The notes beneath the pieces were generated by a model. It searched no databases. It saw only the letters and a program-made list of their open reading frames with translations, and was not told the origin of the DNA. 64,000 nt of DNA from Gordius sp. MW1 (lineage: Eukaryota; Nematomorpha; Gordioida; Gordea; Gordiidae). The DNA lies in NCBI GenBank assembly GCA_964036665.1, contig OZ038529.1:24748060-24812059 (forward strand). Direction: 5' to 3'. The position numbers and the translations under genes are program-made. Position 1 is the first letter of the stretch. Each line of letters begins with the position of its first letter. Shown here piece by piece: positions 46,667 through 58,056 of the stretch.

Positions 46667-47311
46667 TTATTGTTGGTTATCTTGTGGGCTCTGTCCAGGG
46701 GCTTCAGAACTAGCCCCAGATTGTTCAGGGGGTTGTTCACCGGAATTTTTATCTTCACCAGGTGGTGGTTTCTGTCCAGGCTTAGGGGGTCTTGGTCTAT
46801 GACTTCCACCTCCACCTCCCCCTCTCATAGCCTGATGCACATTCAAACTTTCTAGCTCAATGCCATCGCCCAATTGATGAAGCGCTTCTTTGTTTACTCT
46901 GTAACAATGGTTGCCTTAAAGACGAAAAAATAATAACCCAATTTCGAAATAAAGCATTTGTATAACAACATTTGTGTAATAAAGTAGTGGACTTTAATTA
47001 AAATTGGATAGAAATTTCTCTTACATAAATGTATCGCATGTATACGAAATTAAAAATATATGTGTTAATATCATTCAAAATCAGGCAATTGCAAAGGGTT
47101 CGAATATAAAGTTACGTAGGAATTAAAATAGTGTGGTTATTATTCAAAACAAACGTTAGTGAAGCAATGGGTGAATGTATGAGTTGTAACAAACTTGAAT
47201 TACTTATTAATTATTAAATAAAAGGCAGCTAAGAAAATTTCAAAATGTATTACCTTTGAATGCATATAAAACGATCAGCGAAACAAGTAAATAATTCAAT
47301 ATGGAGGCCAT
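46667..47311 (-). CDS. Small secreted Gly/Pro-rich peptide, two exons, 101 aa
   Basis: Exon 1 (47311-47254) starts at an ATG and encodes a classic signal peptide, M-A-S-I-L-N-Y-L-L-V-S-L-I-V-L-Y-A-F, ending in phase 1 at a GTAAT donor. Exon 2 (46914-46667) follows a pyrimidine-rich acceptor ending AAG, and the joined frame is 306 nt. The mature part has a single cysteine near its start, then an acidic/Leu segment, a run of six glycines, a basic Pro-rich stretch (H-R-P-R-P-P-K-P-G-Q-K-P-P-P-G) and a Gln/Ser/Pro-rich tail. I do not recognise the family. Gly/Pro-rich secreted peptides include antimicrobial, cuticular and neuropeptide precursors, so function is open. The signal peptide and exact splice phase support a real gene. 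An alternative acceptor at the CAG eight bases inside gives a stop at once. Confidence 0.65.
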
Positions 47312-47838
47312 GTAGAATGGGAAATTTAAATGGGTGTCAAATAATATTTTCTAGTTTTTAGTTATGCTTTTATAATAGTCCTCAGTCTGAAATAAGGTTT
47401 GTAAACCGTTTGTGATTTCTCATAAATGCATCCAAAAATAGTAATAAATTGAGAACACTACCACAACTATGTACAAATTTAGTAGTGTCAACTAAGAATG
47501 ACGCGTTGTATATTATCTAAAAACCAAATATTAAGGCTACTATGTTACCCGGTTTTATTTAACAAAAGTTATAAATATGAAAGTTTTAAATAAAGATATA
47601 TCGAAATAAGTTAAATAAGGCACTGCTGAATAAATAAACATTGATATAACCGCACACACTTTATATTTAATTGTCCATTTATAATGATACTCTCTAAAGA
47701 TTTTTCTTGAATTTATTTATTGATGTATATTTAGATAGTTATGAATCCATGCCGCCTTATCAATTTAATGTGTTGTAGCATAGTTATATTTACAGCCTTT
47801 TAATTCAATACTTTTTAATTATGTTCTGATATTATATC

Positions 47839-48034
47839 TAGTGTTGTATAAACGGGTGGATCTTTTGGTCGGCCTTTGTTTGGGCAACCAAACATAAACC
47901 GACCGAAGATTTTTTGGTCATTTTTTGTCGGCCACTAGGCTTAGTCACAATTTGAAAAATACACCAGAGTCGACTGATAGTCTTAGTTAAACCGAAGGTC
48001 GACAAAACAAATTCTTTCCGTTTTTAAAACGCCA
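47839..48034. mobile_element. hAT-type MITE related to the one at 46048, 196 bp
   Basis: The left end is TAGTGTTGTATAAACGGG; the right end is a diverged inverted copy ending CCGTTTTTAAAACGCCA. Flanks ATTATATC and ATTGTATC are an 8-bp duplication with one mismatch. Interior words such as GGTCGGCCTTTG and its diverged complement show longer ancestral inverted repeats. Older than the 46048 copy. Confidence 0.75.
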
Positions 48035-48424
48035 ATTGTATCATGGATGTTTCTTAATTATAATTTTCTGTGAAGAGTATAAGTAGTTTTTGCAACATTT
48101 ATTACGTTGTGTGATAAGGTAACAAATTCAAATTCAAAAATAGTATTTTTGAGATTTTTATATTCAAAAAAATGATAATAGTATGAAAATGAATAAATAT
48201 CAAAATCAATATTTGTGGTTTTTGCATTTCAAAACTTATTTCGAAACATGCTTGCAAAATGTGTGTTTTTTAATTGTCACGAAAATAAAAAACCTATAGA
48301 AATAGTTGTAAAGTGATACTCAAAAAAAGTGTACGAATATGACAAATATTATGATGACATTGAAAATTGCTTTGCTCTACATTTTTTATTATAAATACGT
48401 CTATTAGCTATAAATAACTTTATA

Positions 48425-48738
48425 CAGTCGAAACTTCTAAATCGCAAATCGGATTATTGCGAAAAACTTTTAATCGCGAAGTTAACCGCCATTTTATTTT
48501 TTTTTAATCGATAATATTAACAAAAACATCGTTTATTGACAAATCGCTTAATAGTACTATATCGGATATTCACAAACATTTTCGAGATCAACCAGATAAT
48601 TATATAAAATATCGGTTTATTGCGAAGCGTAAGAAATGAATATTTAATATAATGTACATATACTTTGTTTAATCGCGAAATATCGGTTAATCGCGATTTA
48701 TTCAGGCCCAAGGCTTTGCAATTAAACGGTTTTGACTA
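48425..48738. mobile_element. pogo/Tigger-like MITE, 314 bp
   Basis: The left end, after TA, reads CAGTCGAAACTTCTAAATCGC; the right end, reverse-complemented, reads TAGTCAAAACCGTTTAATTGC. CAGT(C/T)GAA with a TA target is characteristic of pogo-type Tc1/mariner elements. The interior repeats words such as TTAATCGCGA and ATCGGTTTATTGCG several times in both orientations. No transposase is encoded. The right-hand TA appears mutated. Confidence 0.65.
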
Positions 48739-48812
48739 CATATTCGAAATTGGGTCTGGGCAGTTACTATATAAGTTACACTTACACTTGTTAATCTAAA
48801 TTCTATACTTAT

Positions 48813-50857
48813 TATCGTATTCGTGCGAAAAGGAATACGATTTAAATAAGAAGGTCCAGAAGGGAAGAGTTATTAGGAATTAATTGGGGGAACTTAAAGG
48901 AAAATTGGGCCGTAAAACGATAAATTATTGGGGGATGGCCGGGCCGCGAACAGGCTCACGCGCGTACGCAGAAATATTTCTCAACTGTCTTTATTACATG
49001 GCATTAATATAATCACAACCAAGAAAATATATAATAATTAAAAGATCGCAATGTCAAAATCGCATACGATAAGATGCGTATATCGAAAATCACTCACGCG
49101 TAAGAAAAATAACAAATACGTATCAGCGCGTCGGGGGGGGGGGGTATACGCGTACTAGAAATTAAATGTAAAAGAATAATGGTCTACGCTATGAGTGTAC
49201 AACGTGTAAGATCAAAAGATTGTACCGCGTGTTGAACTCTTAACTTTAATTTTTGAATAAGATGAGATGAGGGGGGGGGGGTGTGTGGGAAGACATCTTC
49301 ATCATCGTATCTCTGGATACGCTAATTTCATTCTTCGTGTATGGGTACACGACATCTTTTCCTTTTAAAAGTCGAAGACTTAATGTATTTTCGATAGAGT
49401 TCTAAGAGCTCAGTGCAACTATCAAGGCGGCGTTATTAACATTATAAATTTCAAACATCTGGCATTGAATACCGACTCTGGCCTTTGCTCACACGACTGA
49501 TATATGTAAAAATCAGTGATAAAAAGGCAACGTCATGGCTAACGGATTTTTCTTCCAGCTCTGTGACTCACCTAGCAACAGCCTTGACAAAACTTATAAT
49601 TAATATAGATTGTAAACTGCTATCTTGAAAATTATCCTTTCTTGCCCACGAGCAGACTGTCAAATACTAGTCAAAGAAACTGCGGGGGGGGGGGGGAATT
49701 TTAATATTGGTTAACAATATAATTTTCATATAATAAATATATGTAAATAAATCAAGTGTATAATTCTGTCTTACAATAATATTTTAGCGGATTAAGAATT
49801 TAGGCCTTGAGAATTAGTTAGGGATGATTCTGCATAATTGATATTTTGAATAAAATCAGTTTCGGGATCTTCATTCGTTCGAAGAATTCCGCCATATGTT
49901 CTCAGACATATTGGAATTTCCACTGAATTATGTTTGCGGTTTAAATTTGGTAGCCAATTGTTCGAAGGAATTGTTTTCTTCCTCCGTCTCCCAATATTTC
50001 CGAATCATGGATTGATTCGATTGTTTTACTAGAATAATTTTATCCAATATCCCTGCGCTGTGACGGTTGTTCGCAAACGAGATTGATAATTTTATCCAAT
50101 ATCCCTGCGCTGTGACGATTGTTCATGGCAAACGGGATGTTCCTGGAATAATTTTATCCGAATAATTTTATCCATTCCATTCAGAAGAAGGGGGGGGGGG
50201 CGGCAATTTGAATTCCAAATTAATTTTTCTGTATAAATTATTTCCTTTTTCGTTTTGTAGAATAATTCCTGGTTTCCTCCATCGGGCGTGAGTAGAATAT
50301 CTGACACCAAATATCGTATTCGTGCGAAAAGGAATACGATTTAAATAAGAAGGTCCAGAAGGGAAGAGTTATTAGGAATTAATTGGGGGAACTTAAAGGA
50401 AAATTGGGCCGTAAAACGATAAATTATTGGGGGATGGCCGGGCCGCGAACAGGCTCACGCGCGTACGCAGAAATATTTCTCAACTGTCTTTATTACATGG
50501 CATTAATATAATCACAACCAAGAAAATATATAATAATTAAAAGATCGCAATGTCAAAATCGCATACGATAAGATGCGTATATCGAAAATCACTCACGCGT
50601 AAGAAAAATAACAAATACGTATCAGCGCGTCGGGGGGGGGGGGGTATACGCGTACTAGAAATTAAATGTAAAAGAATAATGGTCTACGCTATGAGTGTAC
50701 AACGTGTAAGATCAAAAGATTGTACCGCGTGTTGAACTCTTAACTTTAATTTTTGAATAAGATGAGATGAGGGGGGGGGGGGGGTGTGTGGGAAGACATC
50801 TTCATCATCGTATCTCTGGATACGCTAATTTCATTCTTCGTGTATGGGTACACGACA
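48813..50857 (-). mobile_element. Non-coding LTR retroelement, structurally whole, about 2.05 kb (fossil)
   Basis: Two direct LTRs, 48813-49354 and 50312-50857, appear identical except for the lengths of two poly(G) runs. A 5-bp duplication, CTTAT, flanks the whole (48808-48812 and 50858-50862). On the minus strand the LTRs start TGTCGTGTAC, a primer-binding-like TTTGGTGTCAGA follows the upstream LTR, and a purine tract AAAAGGAAAAGA precedes the downstream one. The interior of about 957 bp contains no protein-coding capacity, so it is a TRIM/LARD-type copy mobilised by another element. The near-identical LTRs imply a recent insertion. The family cannot be told without coding sequence. A diverged relative is at 15180. 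Confidence 0.85.
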
Positions 50858-50862
50858 CTTAT

Positions 50863-52420
50863 AGAACAAAGATGTTTGTTGTGTATTCATTTTTTACATT
50901 TTTAAATCAAATTAAGGATATTAGCTAAATTATCTATTTCTCTTAGCTATTACTTTGATGCCTTTACATAAACCTTCTGTTAATATATTTTTTGCATAAT
51001 ATGGCCAAATTATACAACACAATGGTTATCATAAAACGTAAAGTTCTTGTAAAAGCTTTAGAGTTTACATAACTTGTTTATTATTGTTGTTTGTGTTCAT
51101 TAAATATTTTCGTAATAAATTCAAAAATTCTCAGTAAAATGTGCTCTAAAAAATTCAAGAATTCTCAGTAATTAACTTTAATATCCTCATCTTTAATTTA
51201 TAATGCTCAGTATTTTTGCAAAATATGCTAAGTAATTTGAATTCATAATATTTGATATGAATCTATTTTAGCGCTGATATTTCATGATTAATATCTGATT
51301 ATTATAATTTCCTTGTTTTTATGTTTACAAAATCATAAAAAAAAATTAGAAAGAAGTTAAATCAGTTTTCTAATTTAGCCTAACTAAATTGATTAGAGCA
51401 TGATTATTTATTTTTAAAGAAAAAGGGTTTTTAGCTTCGTGAAAGTTTTTGCTTAATCCCTCACTCCTCGCCTCCAACCAAATAATTTTTGATATAAATT
51501 ATATCAAGAAACTTACAAAAAGCAATGAACAATTATATCTCAAAATGCTTTGCCTATTTATGCGTTAATTTTTTTTTTTAGAAATTTGAATTTAAAAAAT
51601 AAATTTATTTTATATTATTAAATTAAGAAAAAAATTGATATTTTCTAAATAATACTATGTGTGCGTGGATAACACTTAAGACTTATACGATTAACATTTC
51701 TGGTTGGAATCTCGCTTTTACACATATTTTATTTTTAAATAAAATTTTAATTACTGAGCAAAAAATTACCAACATTGAGCAAATACTTATTATTTACTGA
51801 GTATTTAAATATTTTACGGATTATTTGATTATTCTACGCATTTGAATATTTTACTGGGCGGAAAATTAAATACTGAGCACAATGTTTTTTTTAACAAATA
51901 AAACATGAAAAGTCATGAGTTACAAATGTATCGACGTTCATGCCTGCTTTAACTAACTTTAAAGGGGAAGCGGGATGGAAGATTATCTAGAAAACTATTG
52001 AATATTTTTATCATTTAATCTGACCATTGTTTGCATCTTCGCCTTTATTTTGTTTTCAATATCTAAAAATGATGAGGTTTCTTTTTTTGTATCCCCAAAA
52101 CTATTTTTAAAAAAACCCTCTATTTGTGCGACATCTAAGTTGCGAAACGTTGCAATCTTAAATGTAAATCAGGTACTTTTAGAATTAACGCTCCTTGCAG
52201 CCTGTCCCATGCTGCACTAATAAATTTAAAATTCATTCATTTTTAGTGAATATTTGATTTTTGTAATTAAATAAAAACTTCGACTTCCCAGTTAACACAA
52301 TCCTTCAAGTTTTGGAAAATAAACGTCACATATAAGACTATTCAGCTTCAAAGATTGAGACAGTATTGGGATTCTGATACCACATTGCTCTCTGTTCACT
52401 ACTAAGTACTGCGATGCTAG
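50863..52420. other. AT-rich spacer
   Basis: No gene or element boundary was recognised. Several ACTGAGTAT-like words near 51200 and 51750-51890 may reflect a weak dispersed repeat. Confidence 0.3.
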
Positions 52421-53112
52421 TAGAGCCCTGCACGGGCCGCCCGAAGCTCGGCCGGCCCGGCTCGTTCAGAATTTAATAAAATAATTGGGCCTCGGGCTCG
52501 GGTCGGGCCTGATGAGATCGCCCGACCTGAGGCCAGAGTCCGGCCCGAATTGAACTAAAGCGAACTAATATTCTATAAAATATGATTTAAATAAAATCAA
52601 CTCGATATTAAATAACTATCTTCGCACATCGTACATAATATAGCTTTTAAACTTCAGCTATTTTCCCCTATCTATAATATTTTGATCTGAATTGGAAATC
52701 TTATTCTAGTATTTAAATATTTTCATAGTAACTGTTAGAACTTTAGAAATAAAATAGGTAAATATTTCAAAAAATTTTTTATTTGGAACTGTTAAATAAA
52801 GTATATTTTCTAAATTAGATTTTTAGTTTTAAACTGTTAGCTGAATAATCGTGGAAAATGAAAATGGATTATTTTACAAACTATTCTTAGTTGTGAATAA
52901 CGTGTAATAACAATCTAATGCATTTTATATTTAAGTAGTGAATATATTTCGAAAATCTCATTTTTCAAAAGTTTTATTTGAAAACGGGTCTAACTCGAGT
53001 CGGGCCAAAAATAAAAAAAAGGTTTTTGACCTCGGGCCGGCTTGGGCAAAATAAAAATTTAGGCGTCGGTCTCAGGCCGGGCTCCCGAAGAAATTTTGTT
53101 TAGCAGGGCTCA
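52421..53112. mobile_element. hAT-type MITE, 692 bp
   Basis: Left end TAGAGCCCTGCACGGGCCG; right end TTTAGCAGGGCTCA, inverted. GC-rich CCGGCCCGGCTCG words lie inside both ends and the AT-rich centre is similar in layout to the element at 32965. No matching 8-bp flank was found, so the target duplication has decayed or an end is altered. Confidence 0.65.
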
Positions 53113-54057
53113 GGTCTCCCGTTTTATATGATTCTAATTACTGATGACGTGAAGTCTATGTAGCCATTCAGTTGTAGAAATTGTAATACATTCGTAAACA
53201 GACAGCCAGACATCCCTTACACTATCTAGCAAACAAATTTAAAGACACAATAAGGCCAAAAAATGCACTTAAGAAGGAAAATATCCCATCCATCTTAGAG
53301 GCATCGGACCCCCCCCCCCCCCCCCCCCCCCCCCTGGAGGGACCTATGCTCCCCTGTTGGGTCTTCTTTAGTCCCATGGAGCATTGGCCTTCACCTTAAA
53401 TGGGTCTTCACTTGTATTGACCTATTTGCACCCTCTAACAACAACCTTTAAAAACCCTGAGGACGACTTTGTTGCAGAGGAGCATATAATAAACAAAATA
53501 TAAAACTGAAAATTTATATTATTTTAACTTCAATTGACATGATTTTTATCATATCTCTAGTTGAATGGGGGATGAACAATAAACTATAGTTTCTAAATAA
53601 ATAAAATATATGATTATATACTTTGCAAATTTTCTATATCTAAAAGAGGGTGTTTTTGATTTTCCTATACTTTCTTTAGAGAATAACAAATTTTCTAGCA
53701 TAAAATCAGTATTATAAGCTAAATTCTCATCATCTCATACATAATCTTGTTGACAGTGAAAAACTGCCAGTTAGGACGCTTCTATAGATGGACAATACAA
53801 CAGCTTTCGATTTCCAGTTTGTATTGGTTTAAACGCGTTGTTATGAAGTCAGTTTCACCCTCTTCGTGCATTATCTTTCAATGCTTACACAGTTTACATT
53901 ACCCGTTGATGCCTATAAAAGACACTTTTTTCAATACCTTTTCACTTGTTAATTTTTATTCGTTAAATCCAGTTTTTACATCGGGGATTTGTCCCTAAAT
54001 TACACGAGAGTCGATTTCTAAGTTATGAGATAGCGAGATCGAAGAAAATTTTTAATA
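53113..54057 (+). other. Upstream region of the GNAT gene with a 26-base poly(C) tract
   Basis: A run of 26 cytosines lies at 53309-53334. Nothing else repeated was recognised. The last part is presumably the 5' UTR and promoter of the acetyltransferase gene. Confidence 0.4.
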
Positions 54058-55362
54058 ATGTCGACCTTATTAGCGTTGCCAATTCACACCTGCCATGAAA
54101 ACTCAGTTTCGGAACACGGAAATAGAATTTTAGACCGAACAACAACGGGATTAGACACATGTTCAAATGCTTTAGTATTATCCTTATTTCAATCCTCTCA
54201 ACCATCACACTCGCGTTTGATAGCTAAGAATGAAATAATCAAGGAGACCCAAGCTTTGCTGGAAAATTTAGCCAAAAATACCATAGCCCCCGAAATCTCA
54301 TATTCTATACGATGTATCGAAAGAAACGAAGTTTTAACCCTTTGCCAATGGAAACATGTCGAGTTTGGGTATAGGGCCCATTGGGATTATTTGCTTAGCC
54401 TATACGATTGTGATTGTCAAGGTTTCTTGGTTGCCTGCGATGCAAATGGAGACATCATGGGTAATTGTGTTATTAAAATATTGTTAATTGTAATTTAGGT
54501 GTAATATTAGGTGTGAACCTCAACGAAGAACTGGCTTTTGGAGGCTTGTATGTCGTTAAAAGCATCTATGAATGTCAAGACTTAGGTTTGGAATTATGGA
54601 AACAACGACTACTCCATATAGGCGATCGTAACTTGGGTATAAACTCTGTGAGAAGTCGCGTTGCACCTAATCAAAAAATGGGGATGAAACTTTCCTTCAG
54701 ACGTAACTTTACATAAATCTCTAATATTTATTATTACTTTAGTAGCACGATACTTCGGGAATCCGAGTCAAGAGTCGATGCTAAAATATGTAAACAAAAT
54801 AACAACCTCCAACAAAGATGTAAAATTCATTTGTCCCGATGAGGACAATTTGCTAAGTTCCAAAGAATTGGAAGCGCTAATTGAATATGATGCTACAATT
54901 TCTCTAGCTAAACGGGAATTGTTTTTGAGGCAAACGCTATCTCATTATGAACATACAATAACTGTAATAGCTATCTCCAAAACTCCACTTATCAATGGGC
55001 CAATCGTAATTGGTTATGGGATGCTTAGACCCACATACATAGGCTACACTTTAGGACCTATATATGCAGAAAACATGGATATAGCAGAAGGAATTTTAAA
55101 AGAATTAATCAAAATTTATAGGATAATAAGGGTTGACGCGACATTATTGGAAATTACGGTAATTGATGACGAAGGAGAGGTTCCAACTTGTTCTTACCAA
55201 AAAACGTTGGACCATGAAAGAAGGAATGTTATGAATCACTTTTTAAATGACTTGGAACTCTATCACGAATGCTATTTGTATAGGATGTACAGCAAAGATG
55301 ACATTAAATTGCCCCTACACAAGGCATATGCAATCACTAGTTCAGAAGCTTTTTTGTTATAA
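54058..55362 (+). CDS. Two-domain GNAT-family acetyltransferase (Acetyltransf_18-type C-terminus), three exons, 408 aa
   Basis: Exons: 54058-54460, 54499-54702 and 54743-55362. Both introns are tiny (about 40 bp) and GT-AG; phases agree and the total is 1227 nt. Exons 1-2 encode a GNAT fold: an acidic core strand ending G-F-L-V-A-C-D, a G-G-L-Y-V-V strand, a degenerate acyl-CoA loop (Y-E-C-Q-D-L-G-L-E-L-W in place of the usual R-x-x-G-x-G), then H-I-G-D-R-N-L-G-I. Exon 3 contains I-V-I-G-Y-G-M-L-R-P and Y-T-L-G-P-I-Y-A, the signature of the YitH/HolE (Acetyltransf_18) second domain. Such proteins transfer acyl groups from acyl-CoA; substrate is unknown. The GxG loss may lower CoA affinity or change the donor. 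The poly(A) signal is at 55460-55465. Confidence 0.85.
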
Positions 55363-55544
55363 AATCTATATTTCTACCTTCTGGTTTTTATAATGTTATA
55401 TTTTATAAATCTCTGTTTTCCCTCTATCATATTTTTTAGTGTATTGAGAGCTTTAGAATAATAAAATTAATATTGAGCCTTATAGATTACATGTATATTT
55501 GTTTTTACAAGATTGCTAATCATTTTAACAGATTTAAAATATAA

Positions 55545-56262
55545 AATACTTTATTTTAACTTTAATTGTATACTAATTTACATTAACAACTAAAAAGTAT
55601 AATAAGAAAGGTATAAACGCGCGAAGACTAAACGGATGCCATCCAGCCGTGAATGGAAATCGTGTTAGATCTAACGATTTCCATTGTAATCTTCTGTCTG
55701 ATCTGATGTAATACGACTCTTTCGAATCCGATGAGACCATGGAAATTGCTCTCCCAATTTGTTTTAAAAAAGAGAGGCATTGGATGCCTAAGTTTCCGAT
55801 TGTGGAAGCCACTAAGGGAATAAATATTGTTTCTGAAAGGGAAGAGTATTTATTTGACTTCCTACTTTCAGTGCTGACTAAAAGGTCAGGAGAGGAGTTG
55901 GAGGGGGCGAATATGTCGACCGTGGTGAAGTCCCAAGTGAGATTCAGTCCGCGGGACCAGGGGATGAGCGTAACGCCGTTGGGTCTTTTTCCATCTAGTG
56001 TGCTGAGGCCGACGGGTTCCAAGGTATTTGGAAAGCCTGCCTTCCTTAGGTACTGGCCGATTAGTTTGTTAATCGCCGTGTGCCTGGGGTTGCGGCCTTT
56101 GCTGTATTTGCAGTGGAGGGGGTGATGGCCATTGGGTTGGACCGGCTGTTTACATTGGTCGTATACGTATGGGGATACGATGTCACAGCCGAGACGCAGG
56201 CCTATGGCAATGCGTAAGATTTTATTCAGAGCTCTAATACATTTGGTCATAGAAATCTTTTC
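55545..56262 (-). mobile_element. Second 5'-truncated retroelement tail with nuclease-like domain
   Basis: The minus strand from 56250 to 55573 encodes the same kind of tail as 9382-10388: A-I-G-L-R-L-G-C, then C...H-H-P-L-H-C with R-H-T-A-I-N, then K-R-P-N-G-V-T-L-I-P-W and T-W-D-F-T-T-V-D. This copy's frame is still open throughout. Its protein differs substantially from the 9382 copy, so the two come from different lineages or old insertions. It begins directly downstream of the acetyltransferase gene. The reverse transcriptase portion is missing. The order zinc-finger, R-H, P-D/N-G, D-x-T fits a restriction-like endonuclease, but that is inference. Confidence 0.7.
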
Positions 56263-56330
56263 AAAGCCAGGGAGACTGTTTTAAAGCATTTTGTAACGCG
56301 AAAAGTATATGAGCTTTATCTAAAACTGGG

Positions 56331-57491
56331 TACTTCTCTATTACCTAATTAGAAGGCGCACCTTTATTATTTGGATATCACTATTCACACCCTTCACTAT
56401 AATTGAAGTTGATATTTGGATACCTTACGATTCAATAATGTTATTCATCTTAACCTCTATACAATTATATATAAACTAATGCTTAACGATAATACGAGAC
56501 TTCTAACTTTTAGTTATAATAAACTTACTCTATATTTAGTAATAAAGTAGACTTAAACCTCTACATTGGTGACCCCGCTTTTTCGGGGGAGCCGAATTTT
56601 TTTTTATTCCTCCCTCCAGAACACTTATAACCCTCGGGCTACATTGCTGACCTCATAATGGAGGGGAGCCGACTTTTTTTCCTCCCCCTAAACATTCTCT
56701 CTAGTACCGGCGCCATAGTTACCATCGTTAATAATAATGCAATTCAGAGTATTTTTGGGTACTACTTTCTCAAACATTCACCAAATAGGACACTCGCAAA
56801 GAGATCGAGATACAAAACAACCAATCCTTCAACTCTCAAATATATCTCGATCTAAACGTGTCCTAATACTGTGGAACGAACCTATCTGGTTGCTAATACG
56901 ATGACAATCTAAACGCCCTACTACATTATCAAATTCTGGAACGTGTGCTGGCGATTAAAATTGTCCACTTCCTCAGGGCCATATTCAACATCAACACACC
57001 TACACGGCCCTTTTTTAATGAGCAAGGACAAACAATTTCGGCGATACAATGCAAATACCTGCTATTATTAGCATTTTCCTCACCACTGACCTATTTAACT
57101 GATGGAATACTGCGATTTTAATATAAATACGCCTGCTCGTGACATGTCTACTAATATATTGGATAGCAAAACAATTACACTAGCATTCACGCCCAAACCA
57201 CCACACGAAACACTAACATCTTTTACCTTATACTTTTATTTTTTTGCACTCCATGCAAATAGGAGGGGGGTAATATAGTATTACCTAATTAGAATACTGG
57301 CGCACCTTTTTTATTTGGATATCACAAGGGACATTGAAGTTGATATTTGGATACCTTAAGCTTTAACAATGTTATTCATCCTCTATACAATTATATATAT
57401 ACTAATGCTTAACGATAATACGAGACTTCTAACTTTTAGTTATAATAAACTTACTCGATATTTAGTAATAAAGTAGACTTAAACCTCTACA
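56331..57491 (+). mobile_element. Short LTR retroelement, broken or non-autonomous (fossil)
   Basis: Two LTRs of about 225-235 bp (56331-56565 and 57271-57491) end alike in ACTTAAACCTCTACA. TGGTGACCCCG just after the first is a typical primer-binding site for LTR elements, and AGGAGGGGGG before the second is the polypurine tract. The internal part is only about 705 bp, with a duplicated leader segment near 56640, and has no intact gene. The LTRs show several indels and substitutions between them, so the insertion is clearly older than the element at 48813. Family is uncertain; the primer site suits Ty3/gypsy-like elements. Confidence 0.75.
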
Positions 57492-58056
57492 ACACTATAG
57501 TGGTTTAATAAAGATCTCAGCTTTGCCTAATTAAGTACTTAAAACATGAATGTTTTCTTTTTCAGGGATATTTTTTTTAAATATATAAAGTATATGTATA
57601 GAATAAATGATTAAGCCAGCATGAATTTATGGGAATTATTGTATATGTGCCACGAATAAAAGTTATAATATAATCTACGTGTTTAGCACTAACACATGAC
57701 ACAAACTTGTAAACAGTTACCTTTGCTTTTTGAAATTTAATCCAATTATAAAAATAAGAACATTTGTAGTAATGTAGTGACTTTTAATCCTATCTATATT
57801 TCCAGTCAATAATTAAAAATTTATCCATAGTATCGTTATTTTTTCGAATGTTAAGATATATAACTCGGGAATGTGTGAACAAACCGCGACTATATGGAGT
57901 TTTGTCTTATGAGAAGCTCTTTAACTTAGAACATGCAATTTTTTTGCGGTGTCGATCAAAATCTTACATCGTCCATCTCCAGCACCCTGGAATTAGCTGT
58001 TTAAACGATACATATCGTAATTTATTTGTAATGTTATAAAATGCGGTTAGTCTAAC
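57492..58056 (+). other. Upstream region of the NXT-like gene
   Basis: AT-rich sequence presumed to include the promoter and 5' UTR of the export-factor gene. No other feature was recognised. Confidence 0.35.

Noticed and set aside
46670-46855. Plus-strand frame opposite the secreted-peptide exon
   Set aside because: It is the antisense of the better-supported minus-strand exon, which has a signal peptide and splice sites.
57848-58039. 63-codon frame just upstream of the NXT-like gene
   Set aside because: Lies where the promoter/5' UTR is expected and shows no family features.
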